DNA of 6,257 nt from Massilia sp. (GTDB lineage: Bacteria > Pseudomonadota > Gammaproteobacteria > Burkholderiales > Burkholderiaceae_D), in contig DOUW01000026.1 of assembly GCA_003520365.1 (NCBI GenBank), positions 1 to 6,257 of the forward strand, read 5' to 3'. Shown here one piece after another: positions 1 to 5,545 of this stretch (positions within the stretch are counted from its first letter, which is position 1; every line of letters starts with the position of its first letter). The translations under genes were made by a program, and so were the position numbers. The notes under the pieces were generated by a model. That model searched no databases. It was not told the DNA's origin and worked only from the letters and a program-made list of their open reading frames with translations.

Positions 1-1633
1 CGCGCGGGTCGTCGACCATCACCGCGATCACGAAGCGCGGCCGCGACATCGGCGCGATGCCGACGAACGAGCCGACGTAGCGGCTCTGCGAATAGCGGCC
101 GTCGACCACCTTCTGCGCGGTGCCGGTCTTGCCGCCGACGCGGTAGCCGGCAACCTGGGCGCGCGAGGCCGTGCCCTGCGGGCTGACGACGGATTCGAGC
201 ATGGTGCGCACCTGGGCCGCGGTCTGCGGCGAGATGATCTGCTGGCCGGCCGGCTCCTCGTTCACCTTCACGAACGACAGCGGGATGATGTCGCCGTTGC
301 GGGCGAAGACCATGTAGGAGCGCGCCATCTGCAGCAGCGAGACCGACAGGCCGTGGCCGAAGGCCATGTTCGCGTACTCGACCGGGCGCCATGACTTCCA
401 TGGGCGCACGCGGCCGGCGGCCGGGCCGGGGAAGCCGAAGCGCGGCGCCTGGCCGTAGCCGAGCTTGGTGTACAGCTCCCACATGTCCTGCGGCGGGATC
501 ATCTGCGAGATCTTGACCACGCCGACGTTCGACGACTTCTGGATGATGCCGCTGGTGGTCAGCATCGGCTTCGGGTGCGAGTCGCGCATGGTGCGCCCGC
601 CGATGGTGATGCGGCCGGACCCGGTGTCGAACACGGTGTTCGGCGTGATCAGCTTCTTGTCCAGGCCGAGCGCCACGGTGAAGGGCTTGATGATCGAGCC
701 CGGCTCGTAGGTGTCGGTAATGACGCGGTTGCGCAGCTGCTCGCCGGTCAGCTTGCGGCGATCGTTCGGGTTGTAGGTCGGGTAGTTGGCCAGCGCCAGC
801 ACTTCGCCGGTGTGCACGTCCAGCACCACGGCGGCGCCGGCGCTGGCGTTGAATTTCTCGACCGCGTTCTTGATGCTGTTGAAGGCGATGTACTGCAGCT
901 TGCTGTCGACCGACAGGACCAGGTCCTTGCCGTCGTGCGGCTCGCGCAGGATGCCGAGGTCCTCGACCACGCGGCCCAGGCGGTCCTTGATCACGCGGCG
1001 GCTGCCCGGCGTGCCGACCAGCGACTTCTGCTGCGCCAGCTCCATGCCTTCCTGGCCCGCGTCCTCGACGTTGGTGAAGCCGACCAGGTGGGTCATGACT
1101 TCGCCCTGCGGGTAGAAGCGCTTGTATTCCTTGCGCGTGTCGATGCCGTTGATCTTGAGCTTCTCGATCTTGGCGATGACGTCCATCTCGACCTGGCGCT
1201 TCAGGTAGACGAAGGTGCGGTCGGAGTCGAGCTTCTTGCGCAGCTCCGATTCCGGCATCTCCAGCAGGCGCGCCAGCTCGGCGATCTTTTCCGGCGGCGA
1301 GGCCAGCACGTCCTCGGGCAGGGCCCACACCGCCTTCACCGGCAGCGAGGATGCCAGCACCTGGCCGTTGCGGTCCATGATCTTGCCGCGCGTGGCCGGC
1401 ATTTCGAGCGTGCGCTCGTAGCGGTTCTTGCCCTGCTTTTGCAGGAACTCGTCGTCGATCACCTGGCGGTAGACGGCGGCCCCGGCCAGGGTCATGAAAC
1501 CGGCGAACAGCATGAACAGCACCATGCGCGAGCGCCAGTCGGGCAGGCGCACGGCCAGCACCGGGCTTTTCGAGAAAGCCATGCCTTTCGCGGCCGCCAC
1601 GCGGCCGGTGGTGAAGGGCTTGTCGCGCTTCAT
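1..1633 (-). CDS. ftsI: Peptidoglycan D,D-transpeptidase FtsI (PBP3), C-terminus cut by window edge
   Basis: Septum-specific class B penicillin-binding protein that cross-links peptidoglycan at the division site, working with FtsW in the divisome. I translated it from the ATG at 1633-1631; 544 codons are present and reading continues past base 1. A short cytoplasmic tail (about residues 1-35) is followed by one membrane segment (about 36-55, MVLFMLFAGFMTLAGAAVY), then the PBP dimerisation region, then the transpeptidase domain. All three penicillin-binding motifs are visible: S313-I-I-K316 (in EPGSIIKPF) with the acylated serine, S367-S-N369 (KSSNVGVVK), and K502-T-G504 (GGKTGTAQK). E. coli PBP3 is 588 residues, so only the last few dozen residues are missing. 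The start codon overlaps the ftsL stop as ATGA, which implies coupled translation. It is intact within the window and matches its neighbours in base composition. Very sure of family and role. Confidence 0.97.
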   Translation of the reverse strand, partial: MKRDKPFTTGRVAAAKGMAFSKSPVLAVRLPDWRSRMVLFMLFAGFMTLAGAAVYRQVIDDEFLQKQGKNRYERTLEMPATRGKIMDRNGQVLASSLPVKAVWALPEDVLASPPEKIAELARLLEMPESELRKKLDSDRTFVYLKRQVEMDVIAKIEKLKINGIDTRKEYKRFYPQGEVMTHLVGFTNVEDAGQEGMELAQQKSLVGTPGSRRVIKDRLGRVVEDLGILREPHDGKDLVLSVDSKLQYIAFNSIKNAVEKFNASAGAAVVLDVHTGEVLALANYPTYNPNDRRKLTGEQLRNRVITDTYEPGSIIKPFTVALGLDKKLITPNTVFDTGSGRITIGGRTMRDSHPKPMLTTSGIIQKSSNVGVVKISQMIPPQDMWELYTKLGYGQAPRFGFPGPAAGRVRPWKSWRPVEYANMAFGHGLSVSLLQMARSYMVFARNGDIIPLSFVKVNEEPAGQQIISPQTAAQVRTMLESVVSPQGTASRAQVAGYRVGGKTGTAQKVVDGRYSQSRYVGSFVGIAPMSRPRFVIAVMVDDPR

Positions 1634-1902
1634 TGCGCGCCCTCCGTCAGGTACTGGGTGCGGGCCGGCGTCAGCGGGGTCATGTTCAATTCGGTGCGCG
1701 CGATCTGTTCGATGCGTTCGTTCTTGCCGAGGGTGGACTGGTCCAGCTGCAGCTGGGCCCAGTCGATGTCGAGCTGGCGCGACTGCTGCTGCAGGCGTTC
1801 GAGTTCGATGAACAGGTGGCGCGCCTGGTAGCGCGCGTTCACCAGCGTCAGGCCGCAGGCGATCAGGCCGGCGGCCAGCGCGACATTGAGCTTGTTGCTC
1901 AT
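1630..1902 (-). CDS. ftsL: Cell division protein FtsL
   Basis: Small bitopic divisome protein. In the known FtsQLB complex it pairs with FtsB and helps activate FtsWI septal synthesis. The product is 90 residues, usual for betaproteobacterial FtsL. It has a very short cytoplasmic N-terminus, one membrane helix at about residues 6-22 ([17 protein letters not shown]), then a periplasmic heptad-like helix ([27 protein letters not shown]) consistent with the leucine-zipper coiled coil, and the typical tail [13 protein letters not shown]. The ATG at 1902-1900 overlaps the rsmH TGA (ATGA), and its own TGA overlaps the ftsI ATG in the same way, so it is bracketed by two coupling junctions. FtsL is poorly conserved in sequence; the call rests on topology, the tail motif and the rsmH-ftsL-ftsI position together. 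Confidence 0.95.
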   Translation of the reverse strand: MSNKLNVALAAGLIACGLTLVNARYQARHLFIELERLQQQSRQLDIDWAQLQLDQSTLGKNERIEQIARTELNMTPLTPARTQYLTEGAQ

Positions 1903-2876
1903 CGGGCGCTGCCCTTCGCGACATCGGGCAGGCGCTCGGCCACGCGCAGCACCGCCGAGCGGGCGCGCGGATTGGCCTCGACTTCCTCGCCGCTGGGCTT
2001 GATCTTGGCGATCAGCTTCATCTGCGGCTGCGGCAGGTCGACGGCGCGGATCGGCAGCCGGCGGTCCGGCTGGGCGACCTTGGCTTTGCTGGCCAGGAAC
2101 TGCTTGACGATGCGGTCTTCCAGCGAATGGAAGCTGATGATCGACATGCGCGCCCCCGGCGCCAGCAAGGCATAGGCGGCGTTCAATCCGGCCTCGAGGT
2201 CCTCAAGCTCTTGATTGATGTAAATCCGGATAGCCTGAAAGCTGCGGGTTGCCGGGTCTTTGCCCTTTTCCCGAGTCTTGACCGCGTCTGCCACGATTGC
2301 GGCAAGCTGGCGTGTGCCTGAAATTGGTTCGATTGCCCGGCGAGCAACAATCGCCTTTGCAATCTGAAAAGCAAACCGTTCTTCCCCATAATCGCGTATT
2401 ACCTTTTCCAAATGTTGTTCGGTGGCCGTCGCGATCCACTCGGCGGCCGAGATGCCACGGGTGGTGTCCATGCGCATGTCGAGCGGGCCGTCGTGACGGA
2501 AGCTGAAGCCGCGCGCGGCATCGTCGACCTGGGGCGAAGAGATGCCCAGGTCGAGCAGGATGCCGTCGACCTGCGCGACGCCGCGCGCGGCCATGGCGGA
2601 ACCCATGGTGGCGAAGCTGTCGTGCACGATCGAGAAGCGCGGGTCGGAGATCTGTTCTGCGGTGGCGATCGCCTGGAGGTCCTTGTCGAACGCGACCAGG
2701 CGCCCTGCCGCGTTCAGGCGCGACAGGATCAGGCGGCTGTGGCCGCCGCGGCCGAAGGTGCCGTCTATATAGAGGCCATTCTTGCGCTCGCCTTCGTCGA
2801 GGTTAAGCGCGTCTACCGCTTCGTCAAGCAGCACCGTGCGATGCTGCAGATGTGGCACCGTATCGGGTGTGGTCAT
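1899..2876 (-). CDS. rsmH: 16S rRNA (cytosine-1402 N4)-methyltransferase RsmH (MraW)
   Basis: SAM-dependent methyltransferase that N4-methylates C1402 in the decoding centre of 16S rRNA. The start is the ATG at 2876-2874, giving 325 residues (E. coli about 313). An in-frame ATG at 2927 would add 17 residues lying inside mraZ and is less likely. GAGG at 2885-2882, overlapping the mraZ TGA, sits 5 nt before the chosen start and decides it. Visible motifs: [10 protein letters not shown] (12-21), the SAM loop [10 protein letters not shown] (38-47), FDKD (63-66), [16 protein letters not shown] (104-119), GPLDMRMD (130-137), [14 protein letters not shown] (163-176), [16 protein letters not shown] (213-228), [12 protein letters not shown] (247-258) and [10 protein letters not shown] (302-311). 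Odd feature: codons for about residues 153-223 are far lower in G+C than the rest (see the entry at 2203-2421), although the protein remains intact. It lies in the mra operon between mraZ and ftsL. Confidence 0.97.
   Translation of the reverse strand: MTTPDTVPHLQHRTVLLDEAVDALNLDEGERKNGLYIDGTFGRGGHSRLILSRLNAAGRLVAFDKDLQAIATAEQISDPRFSIVHDSFATMGSAMAARGVAQVDGILLDLGISSPQVDDAARGFSFRHDGPLDMRMDTTRGISAAEWIATATEQHLEKVIRDYGEERFAFQIAKAIVARRAIEPISGTRQLAAIVADAVKTREKGKDPATRSFQAIRIYINQELEDLEAGLNAAYALLAPGARMSIISFHSLEDRIVKQFLASKAKVAQPDRRLPIRAVDLPQPQMKLIAKIKPSGEEVEANPRARSAVLRVAERLPDVAKGSAR
2203..2421 (-). other. Low-G+C mosaic patch inside rsmH
   Basis: Counted by hand, 2221-2420 is about 52% G+C and 2331-2420 about 46%, whereas adjoining coding sequence such as 2461-2520 is 70%. 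Read as rsmH codons, the patch uses TTT, ATT, GTT, GCA, GTA, ATA, GGG and CGG. The flanks use almost only C/G-ending codons. The reading frame and family motifs ([25 protein letters not shown]) are intact, so this is a composition change, not damage. Candidate explanations are homologous replacement of a gene segment from a lower-G+C relative, or RNA-level constraint on this stretch. Edges are approximate. Confidence 0.7.
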
Positions 2877-2881
2877 CGGTG

Positions 2882-2885
2882 CCTC
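2882..2885 (-). promoter_or_regulatory. rsmH Shine-Dalgarno overlapping mraZ stop codon
   Basis: On the minus strand the junction reads TGAGGCACCGATG. The GAGG shares bases with the mraZ TGA and lies 5 nt before the rsmH ATG at 2876. This supports that start over the upstream ATG at 2927 and points to reinitiation coupling from mraZ to rsmH. Confidence 0.75.
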
Positions 2886-3312
2886 AGAAAGAGAAGTTGG
2901 AAAGGACATCCGGCATGCCGCCGGCAACCGCCTCGGCCTCGTCCTGGGCCAGTTTGGCGGCGTCCCAGATTTCGAAGTGGGTGCCCATGCCGAGCATCAT
3001 CACTTCCTTTTCCAGCCCGACGGCGGAGCGCAGTTCGGGGGAAATTAGGATGCGGCCGGCGCTGTCGACCTCGACATCGCAGGCGTTACCGAGGAAAATG
3101 CGCTGCCATGCGCGAGCGGACATCGGCCAGGCGGCGATCTGGTCGCGGTGGGTTTCCCAGACAGGACGGGGGAACAGCAGCAGGCAGCCGTGCGGGTGGC
3201 GGGTCAAGGTCAGGCGCCCTTCGCACTGAAGTGCAAGGGCGTCACGGTGCTTTGCCGGGATAGACATCCGGCCTTTCGCATCGAGATTGATCGCTGACGC
3301 GCCTTGAAACAC
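2884..3312 (-). CDS. mraZ: Transcriptional regulator MraZ
   Basis: First gene of the division/cell-wall operon. MraZ is a ring-forming DNA-binding protein of the SpoVT/AbrB fold that in E. coli represses its own operon. The product is 142 residues, the expected length. It has two tandem AbrB-like halves, each with the family DxxxR motif: D11-A-K-G-R15 in [17 protein letters not shown], and D83-S-A-G-R87 in [14 protein letters not shown]. The start is GTG at 3312-3310, giving [15 protein letters not shown], which matches the usual betaproteobacterial N-terminus. AGGT in the leader (3320-3317) is only a weak ribosome site. The stop lies 7 nt before rsmH. Probable autoregulation: four 10-bp-spaced GTGGGA-type boxes lie 64-99 bp upstream of the start. 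The alternative ATG at M16 would remove the first DNA-binding motif and is rejected. Confidence 0.96.
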   Translation of the reverse strand: MFQGASAINLDAKGRMSIPAKHRDALALQCEGRLTLTRHPHGCLLLFPRPVWETHRDQIAAWPMSARAWQRIFLGNACDVEVDSAGRILISPELRSAVGLEKEVMMLGMGTHFEIWDAAKLAQDEAEAVAGGMPDVLSNFSF

Positions 3313-3333
3313 GTAGGTACCTAGTTTGGAGAG

Positions 3334-3344
3334 TTATTAGTCTA
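3334..3344 (-). promoter_or_regulatory. Possible -10 region for mraZ (weak)
   Basis: The minus strand reads TAGACTAATAA here, containing TAGACT (4 of 6 matches to TATAAT) about 27 nt before the mraZ GTG. No acceptable -35 hexamer sits at 16-19 bp spacing. The only strong -35-like hexamer upstream on this strand, TTGACA at 3514-3509, has no good -10 partner. Treat as a placement guess. Confidence 0.25.
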
Positions 3345-3375
3345 GTTGTTTTGCGCGCCGGGAGACCCTGACATC

Positions 3376-3411
3376 TCCCACAAAACTGCACTTTTTCACA
3401 CCGTTTCCCAC
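3376..3411 (-). promoter_or_regulatory. MraZ-box operator: four 10-bp-spaced direct repeats
   Basis: On the minus strand the repeats are GTGGGA (3411-3406), GTGTGA (3401-3396), GTGCAG (3391-3386) and GTGGGA (3381-3376). Each begins exactly 10 bp after the previous one, so all face the same side of the helix. The known E. coli MraZ operator is three TGGGN repeats separated by 5 nt, the same period. The outer two units are perfect and the inner two degenerate. The location upstream of mraZ fits autorepression of the mra operon. The pattern is read directly; binding is inferred from the family. Confidence 0.82.
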
Positions 3412-3520
3412 TTTAGAGGAAGCGTTGTTGCTGGTCAAGCGAATTCCGTGAGGAAACTTTCCGATTTTGCCAATGAAACCAAGGACTTAGCGCGCTTCCC
3501 TCAAGCAGTGTCAAGACAAA

Positions 3521-3541
3521 ATCTCCCGCAAAATGAAGCAC
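3521..3541 (-). repeat. Second MraZ-box-like element, imperfect copy of the operator edge
   Basis: ATCTCCCGCAAAATGAAGCAC here resembles ATCTCCCACAAAACTGCAC at 3373-3391. The first 13 bases agree except for one G/A change, and both end in GCAC. On the minus strand this gives GCGGGAGAT instead of GTGGGAGAT. It lies about 148 bp further upstream and just before the minus-strand TTGACA. It is a single box, not an array, so it could be a remnant duplication, an auxiliary site or chance. Confidence 0.4.
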
Positions 3542-3564
3542 TTAGCTAAAACATTGCAAGTGCT
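3537..3564. repeat. Inverted repeat, bulged hairpin
   Basis: AGCACTT at 3537-3543 is the exact reverse complement of AAGTGCT at 3558-3564. After a single bulged A (3544), GC at 3545-3546 pairs with GC at 3556-3557, giving a 9-bp stem around the loop TAAAACATT. No T-tract follows on either strand, so it does not look like an intrinsic terminator. In this divergent AT-rich region a dimeric-regulator operator or a leader RNA hairpin is possible. Confidence 0.5.
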
Positions 3565-3722
3565 ACCTCATCTAGACAAGCTGTCTTTACGATTTGACAC
3601 AACGCAAAAATAGGCTGAACTGGACGTCGCCCTGCAACACCGCCGGGCGCGCACAACAGTCGAGCCGGAAATTGCGGATTCATGCGCCCCGGGTTAGGAT
3701 TGCTCATCGCCCGGCAAGTAGG

Positions 3723-3740
3723 GGCGCCGACGCTGGCGCC
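3723..3740 (+). repeat. GC-rich hairpin in ATPase leader
   Basis: Two copies of the palindrome GGCGCC (3723-3728 and 3735-3740) are separated by GACGCT. They can form a 6-bp stem ending 13 bp before the ribosome site of the ATPase gene. It could affect translation, but such palindromes arise easily in GC-rich DNA. Confidence 0.3.
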
Positions 3741-3753
3741 GTCGGGCGGCATG

Positions 3754-3760
3754 AAGGAGA
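3754..3760 (+). promoter_or_regulatory. Strong Shine-Dalgarno for the AAA+ ATPase
   Basis: AAGGAGA lies 6 nt before the GTG at 3767. It is the clearest ribosome site in the window and fixes the GTG as the start of the ATPase gene. Confidence 0.8.
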
Positions 3761-3766
3761 ACCGCC

Positions 3767-4717
3767 GTGAGCATCACCCTTGCCCGCACCCGCGCCGTCT
3801 ACGACCTGCTCGACGTCCAGGACGCCCTCGAGCGCAGCCGCGGGCGCTCGCCGGAACTCGACGCGTTCTACGAACGCATGCTCGAGACCGGGCCCGAGCG
3901 CTTCGTCACCACCCCTTCTTCCATCGACACCCTCGATGCCCTGCGCGAGGACTGTCCCAACTTCGACGAAGTCCTGGACGACCTGGCGCGCTACCTGCGC
4001 CTGGCCCACGCCGGCAACCGCGGCTTCAACGTGATGCCGATCCTGCTGCTGGGCGGCCCGGGCGTGGGCAAGACCCACTTCGCACGGCGCCTGGCCAAGG
4101 CCATGGGCACCGAGTTCGAGCTGATCAGCATGAACGCCCTGTCGGCCGGCTTCGTCATCACCGGCAGCTCGGCCAGCTGGCGCGGCGCCAAGTGCGGCAA
4201 GGTCGCCGAACGCCTGGTGCGCGGCCAGTTCGCCAACCCGGTGGTGGTGCTCGACGAAGTCGAAAAGGCGACCGGCTCCTCGCAGTCCGATCCGCTGGCC
4301 GCCCTGTATCAACTGCTGGAACCGGAAACCGCGCGCGCCTTCCGCGACGAATTCATCGACGTCGAGATCGACGCCAGCCAGATCTGCTGGGTCCTGACCG
4401 CCAACTCCACCAAGGGCATCCCCGCGCCGCTGCTGAACCGGATGGCCGTGTACGAGGTGCCGGCGCCGACGCCCGAGCAGGCGGCCGGCATCGCCCAGCG
4501 CATGTATGCGACGCTGCTGCGGGAACTGAACCTGAACGGCTTCGACGAGCGCCTGGCCGACGCGGTGCTCGACAGGCTGGCGCCGGTCTCGCCGCGCGAC
4601 CTGCGCAAGACCCTGCTCGACAGCCTGGGCTATGCGGTGGCCGGCGGGCGCAGCCACGTCACGCTCGAGGACGTGCGGATCAAGACGACGCCGGGCAAGG
4701 GGCGGATCGGGTTTTAA
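3767..4717 (+). CDS. Stand-alone Lon-like AAA+ ATPase (no protease domain)
   Basis: A 316-residue AAA+ protein starting at GTG 3767, behind a strong AAGGAGA. After a helical N-terminal part (about 1-88) comes the ATPase core: Walker A GGPGVGKT (96-103), Walker B VVVLDEVEK (159-167) with D163 and E164, sensor-1 TAN (211-213), arginine-finger candidate R225 in LLNRM, and a lid with sensor-2-like SPRDLRKTL (275-283, R277). The stretch SDPLAALYQLLEPETARAF plus F197-I-D-V and V209-L-T-A-N closely follows the Lon ATPase module (DPASALLEVLDPEQ...DHYLDVPFD...TAN). There is no Lon N-domain, and the protein ends right after the AAA+ lid with no Ser-Lys protease domain. All ATP-hydrolysis residues look intact, so it is probably an active remodelling ATPase of unknown substrate. 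It is divergent from the mra operon, with no co-directional gene overlapping it. Family is sure; function is not. Confidence 0.88.
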   Translation: MSITLARTRAVYDLLDVQDALERSRGRSPELDAFYERMLETGPERFVTTPSSIDTLDALREDCPNFDEVLDDLARYLRLAHAGNRGFNVMPILLLGGPGVGKTHFARRLAKAMGTEFELISMNALSAGFVITGSSASWRGAKCGKVAERLVRGQFANPVVVLDEVEKATGSSQSDPLAALYQLLEPETARAFRDEFIDVEIDASQICWVLTANSTKGIPAPLLNRMAVYEVPAPTPEQAAGIAQRMYATLLRELNLNGFDERLADAVLDRLAPVSPRDLRKTLLDSLGYAVAGGRSHVTLEDVRIKTTPGKGRIGF

Positions 4718-4766
4718 CAACGACGGCGAGCAGCCAGTCCCCGCGCGCAGGGATTCGCCGGGCGCC

Positions 4767-4774
4767 TGTAGAAT
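4767..4774 (+). promoter_or_regulatory. Probable extended -10 promoter for the FAH-family gene
   Basis: TGTAGAAT combines a TG extension with TAGAAT (5 of 6 matches to TATAAT), 29 nt before the ATG at 4804. That places transcription start near 4781 and a leader of roughly 22 nt. No recognisable -35 is present at the right spacing, as is common for extended -10 promoters. It suggests the hydrolase gene can be transcribed separately from the ATPase gene 86 bp upstream. Confidence 0.5.
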
Positions 4775-4803
4775 CATTGCTCCAACGTCCCACGCGAAAC
4801 TCC

Positions 4804-5502
4804 ATGACCGACTACGCCATCACGCCGCCCGCCCTTCCCTCGCTCGCCATCTTCGGCAGCAGCGCCCGTTTCCCGATCCGCCGCGTGTTCTGCGTCGGCC
4901 GCAACTACGCCGCGCATGCGCGCGAAATGGGGAGCGACCCGAACCGCGAGCCGCCCTTCTTCTTCATGAAGCCGGCCGACGCCGTGGTCGCGGCCGAAGG
5001 CGCGCTAGCCTACCCGCCCGCGACCGAGGACCTGCACCACGAGATCGAGCTGGTGGTGGCGCTGCGTTCGGGCGGCGCCGACATCCCGGCCGACGAGGCG
5101 CTGGCGAAGGTCTGGGGCTACGGCGTCGGCCTGGACCTGACGCGGCGCGACCTGCAAGCGGCGGCCAAGGAACACGGCCGCCCATGGGACATGGCCAAGG
5201 GCTTCGACGCCTCGGCGCCGTGCTCGCCGCTGCGCCCGGTGAGCAGCTTCGGCCACCCGTCGGAAGACGCCTGCATCCGCATGACGGTGAACGGCGAGGT
5301 GCGCCAGGAGGGCGCGCTGGACGAGATGATCTGGCCGGTCGCGGACATCATCAGCCATTTGTCGCGCCTGGTGACGCTGGCGCCGGGAGACCTGATCTTC
5401 ACGGGGACGCCGGCCGGCGTGGGCGCCCTGAAACCGGGCGACCGCGTGCACGGCGAGGTCGCAGGGGTCGACGAGTTCGATCTCGAGATTGTTGAGAAGT
5501 AA
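4804..5502 (+). CDS. Fumarylacetoacetate hydrolase (FAH) family protein
   Basis: A 232-residue single-domain FAH enzyme, starting at the ATG at 4804. The family cleaves or decarboxylates acylpyruvate-type 2,4-diketo acids using Mg2+ or Mn2+. Visible motifs: VFCVGRNYAAHAREMG (28-42), PPFFFMKPADAVV (50-62), HHEIELVV (78-85) with metal ligands E80 and E82, GYGVGLDLTRRDLQ (105-118) with third ligand D111, WDMAKGFDASAP (128-139) with K132, and FTGTPAGVGAL (199-209). Length and motif set match the short YcgM/FAHD1-like subgroup. Fumarylpyruvate hydrolase, acylpyruvase or oxaloacetate decarboxylase activity are all plausible; the sequence alone does not separate them. No strong Shine-Dalgarno precedes the ATG. 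No aromatic-degradation partner gene is adjacent, which favours a general housekeeping or metabolite-repair role (inference). The 3' end, including the stop, lies in a tandem 14-bp repeat. Confidence 0.93.
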   Translation: MTDYAITPPALPSLAIFGSSARFPIRRVFCVGRNYAAHAREMGSDPNREPPFFFMKPADAVVAAEGALAYPPATEDLHHEIELVVALRSGGADIPADEALAKVWGYGVGLDLTRRDLQAAAKEHGRPWDMAKGFDASAPCSPLRPVSSFGHPSEDACIRMTVNGEVRQEGALDEMIWPVADIISHLSRLVTLAPGDLIFTGTPAGVGALKPGDRVHGEVAGVDEFDLEIVEK

Positions 5503-5535
5503 GCGTCGAGAAGTAAGCCTCGAGAAGTAAGCCTC
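5494..5535 (+). repeat. Three tandem 14-bp units spanning the FAH gene stop
   Basis: GAGAAGTAAGCGTC (5494-5507) is followed by two identical copies of GAGAAGTAAGCCTC (5508-5521, 5522-5535). The first copy encodes the final Glu-Lys and the TAA of the FAH gene. Since 14 is not a multiple of 3, the TAAs at 5500, 5514 and 5528 fall in all three frames. It fills nearly the whole 43-bp gap to the convergent gene. Confidence 0.9.
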
Positions 5536-5545
5536 GCATGACCTC

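Larger units (their letters stand above)
3313..3766. other. AT-rich divergent intergenic region between mraZ and the ATPase gene
   Basis: This 454-bp gap holds no supportable protein gene; the 67-codon plus-strand frame at 3346-3549 has no recognisable family or good ribosome site. G+C over 3421-3600 is about 45%, well under the rest of the window. It contains the MraZ box array (3376-3411), a related element (3521-3541), an inverted repeat (3537-3564), a small palindrome AGACA-AGC-TGTCT (3574-3586), outward TTGACA hexamers (minus 3514-3509, plus 3594-3599), a GC-rich hairpin (3723-3740) and the ATPase ribosome site. Transcription of both the mra operon and the ATPase gene probably starts here, but I cannot fix either start point. 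Confidence 0.8.

Noticed and set aside
575..1831. Long plus-strand open frame of 418 codons
   Set aside because: It lies antisense to ftsI and ftsL, whose motifs are unmistakable. It has a low-complexity Arg/Ala/Gly/His-rich translation typical of an antisense frame in GC-rich DNA, and no ribosome site.
2877..2927. Upstream ATG of rsmH at 2927
   Set aside because: It would add 17 residues ([17 protein letters not shown]) lying inside mraZ that do not resemble the RsmH N-terminus. The ATG at 2876 has a well-placed GAGG and gives the usual start.
2412..3263. Plus-strand 283-codon frame opposite rsmH and mraZ
   Set aside because: Antisense shadow of two confidently identified genes; no family features.
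3346..3549. Plus-strand 67-codon frame in the intergenic region
   Set aside because: No ribosome site or recognisable domain, and it overlaps the MraZ box array and the second box-like element, so it is better explained as non-coding.
3704..4777. Minus-strand open frame of 357 codons opposite the ATPase gene
   Set aside because: The translation is Gly/Ala/Arg/Val-rich with no recognisable domain, while the plus strand encodes a complete AAA+ protein with a strong ribosome site.
3682..4803. Upstream in-frame extension of the FAH gene, giving a 606-residue fusion
   Set aside because: The extension is an out-of-frame shadow of the ATPase gene, rich in Arg/Pro/Gly. The FAH domain is complete from the ATG at 4804, and a probable promoter lies just before it.
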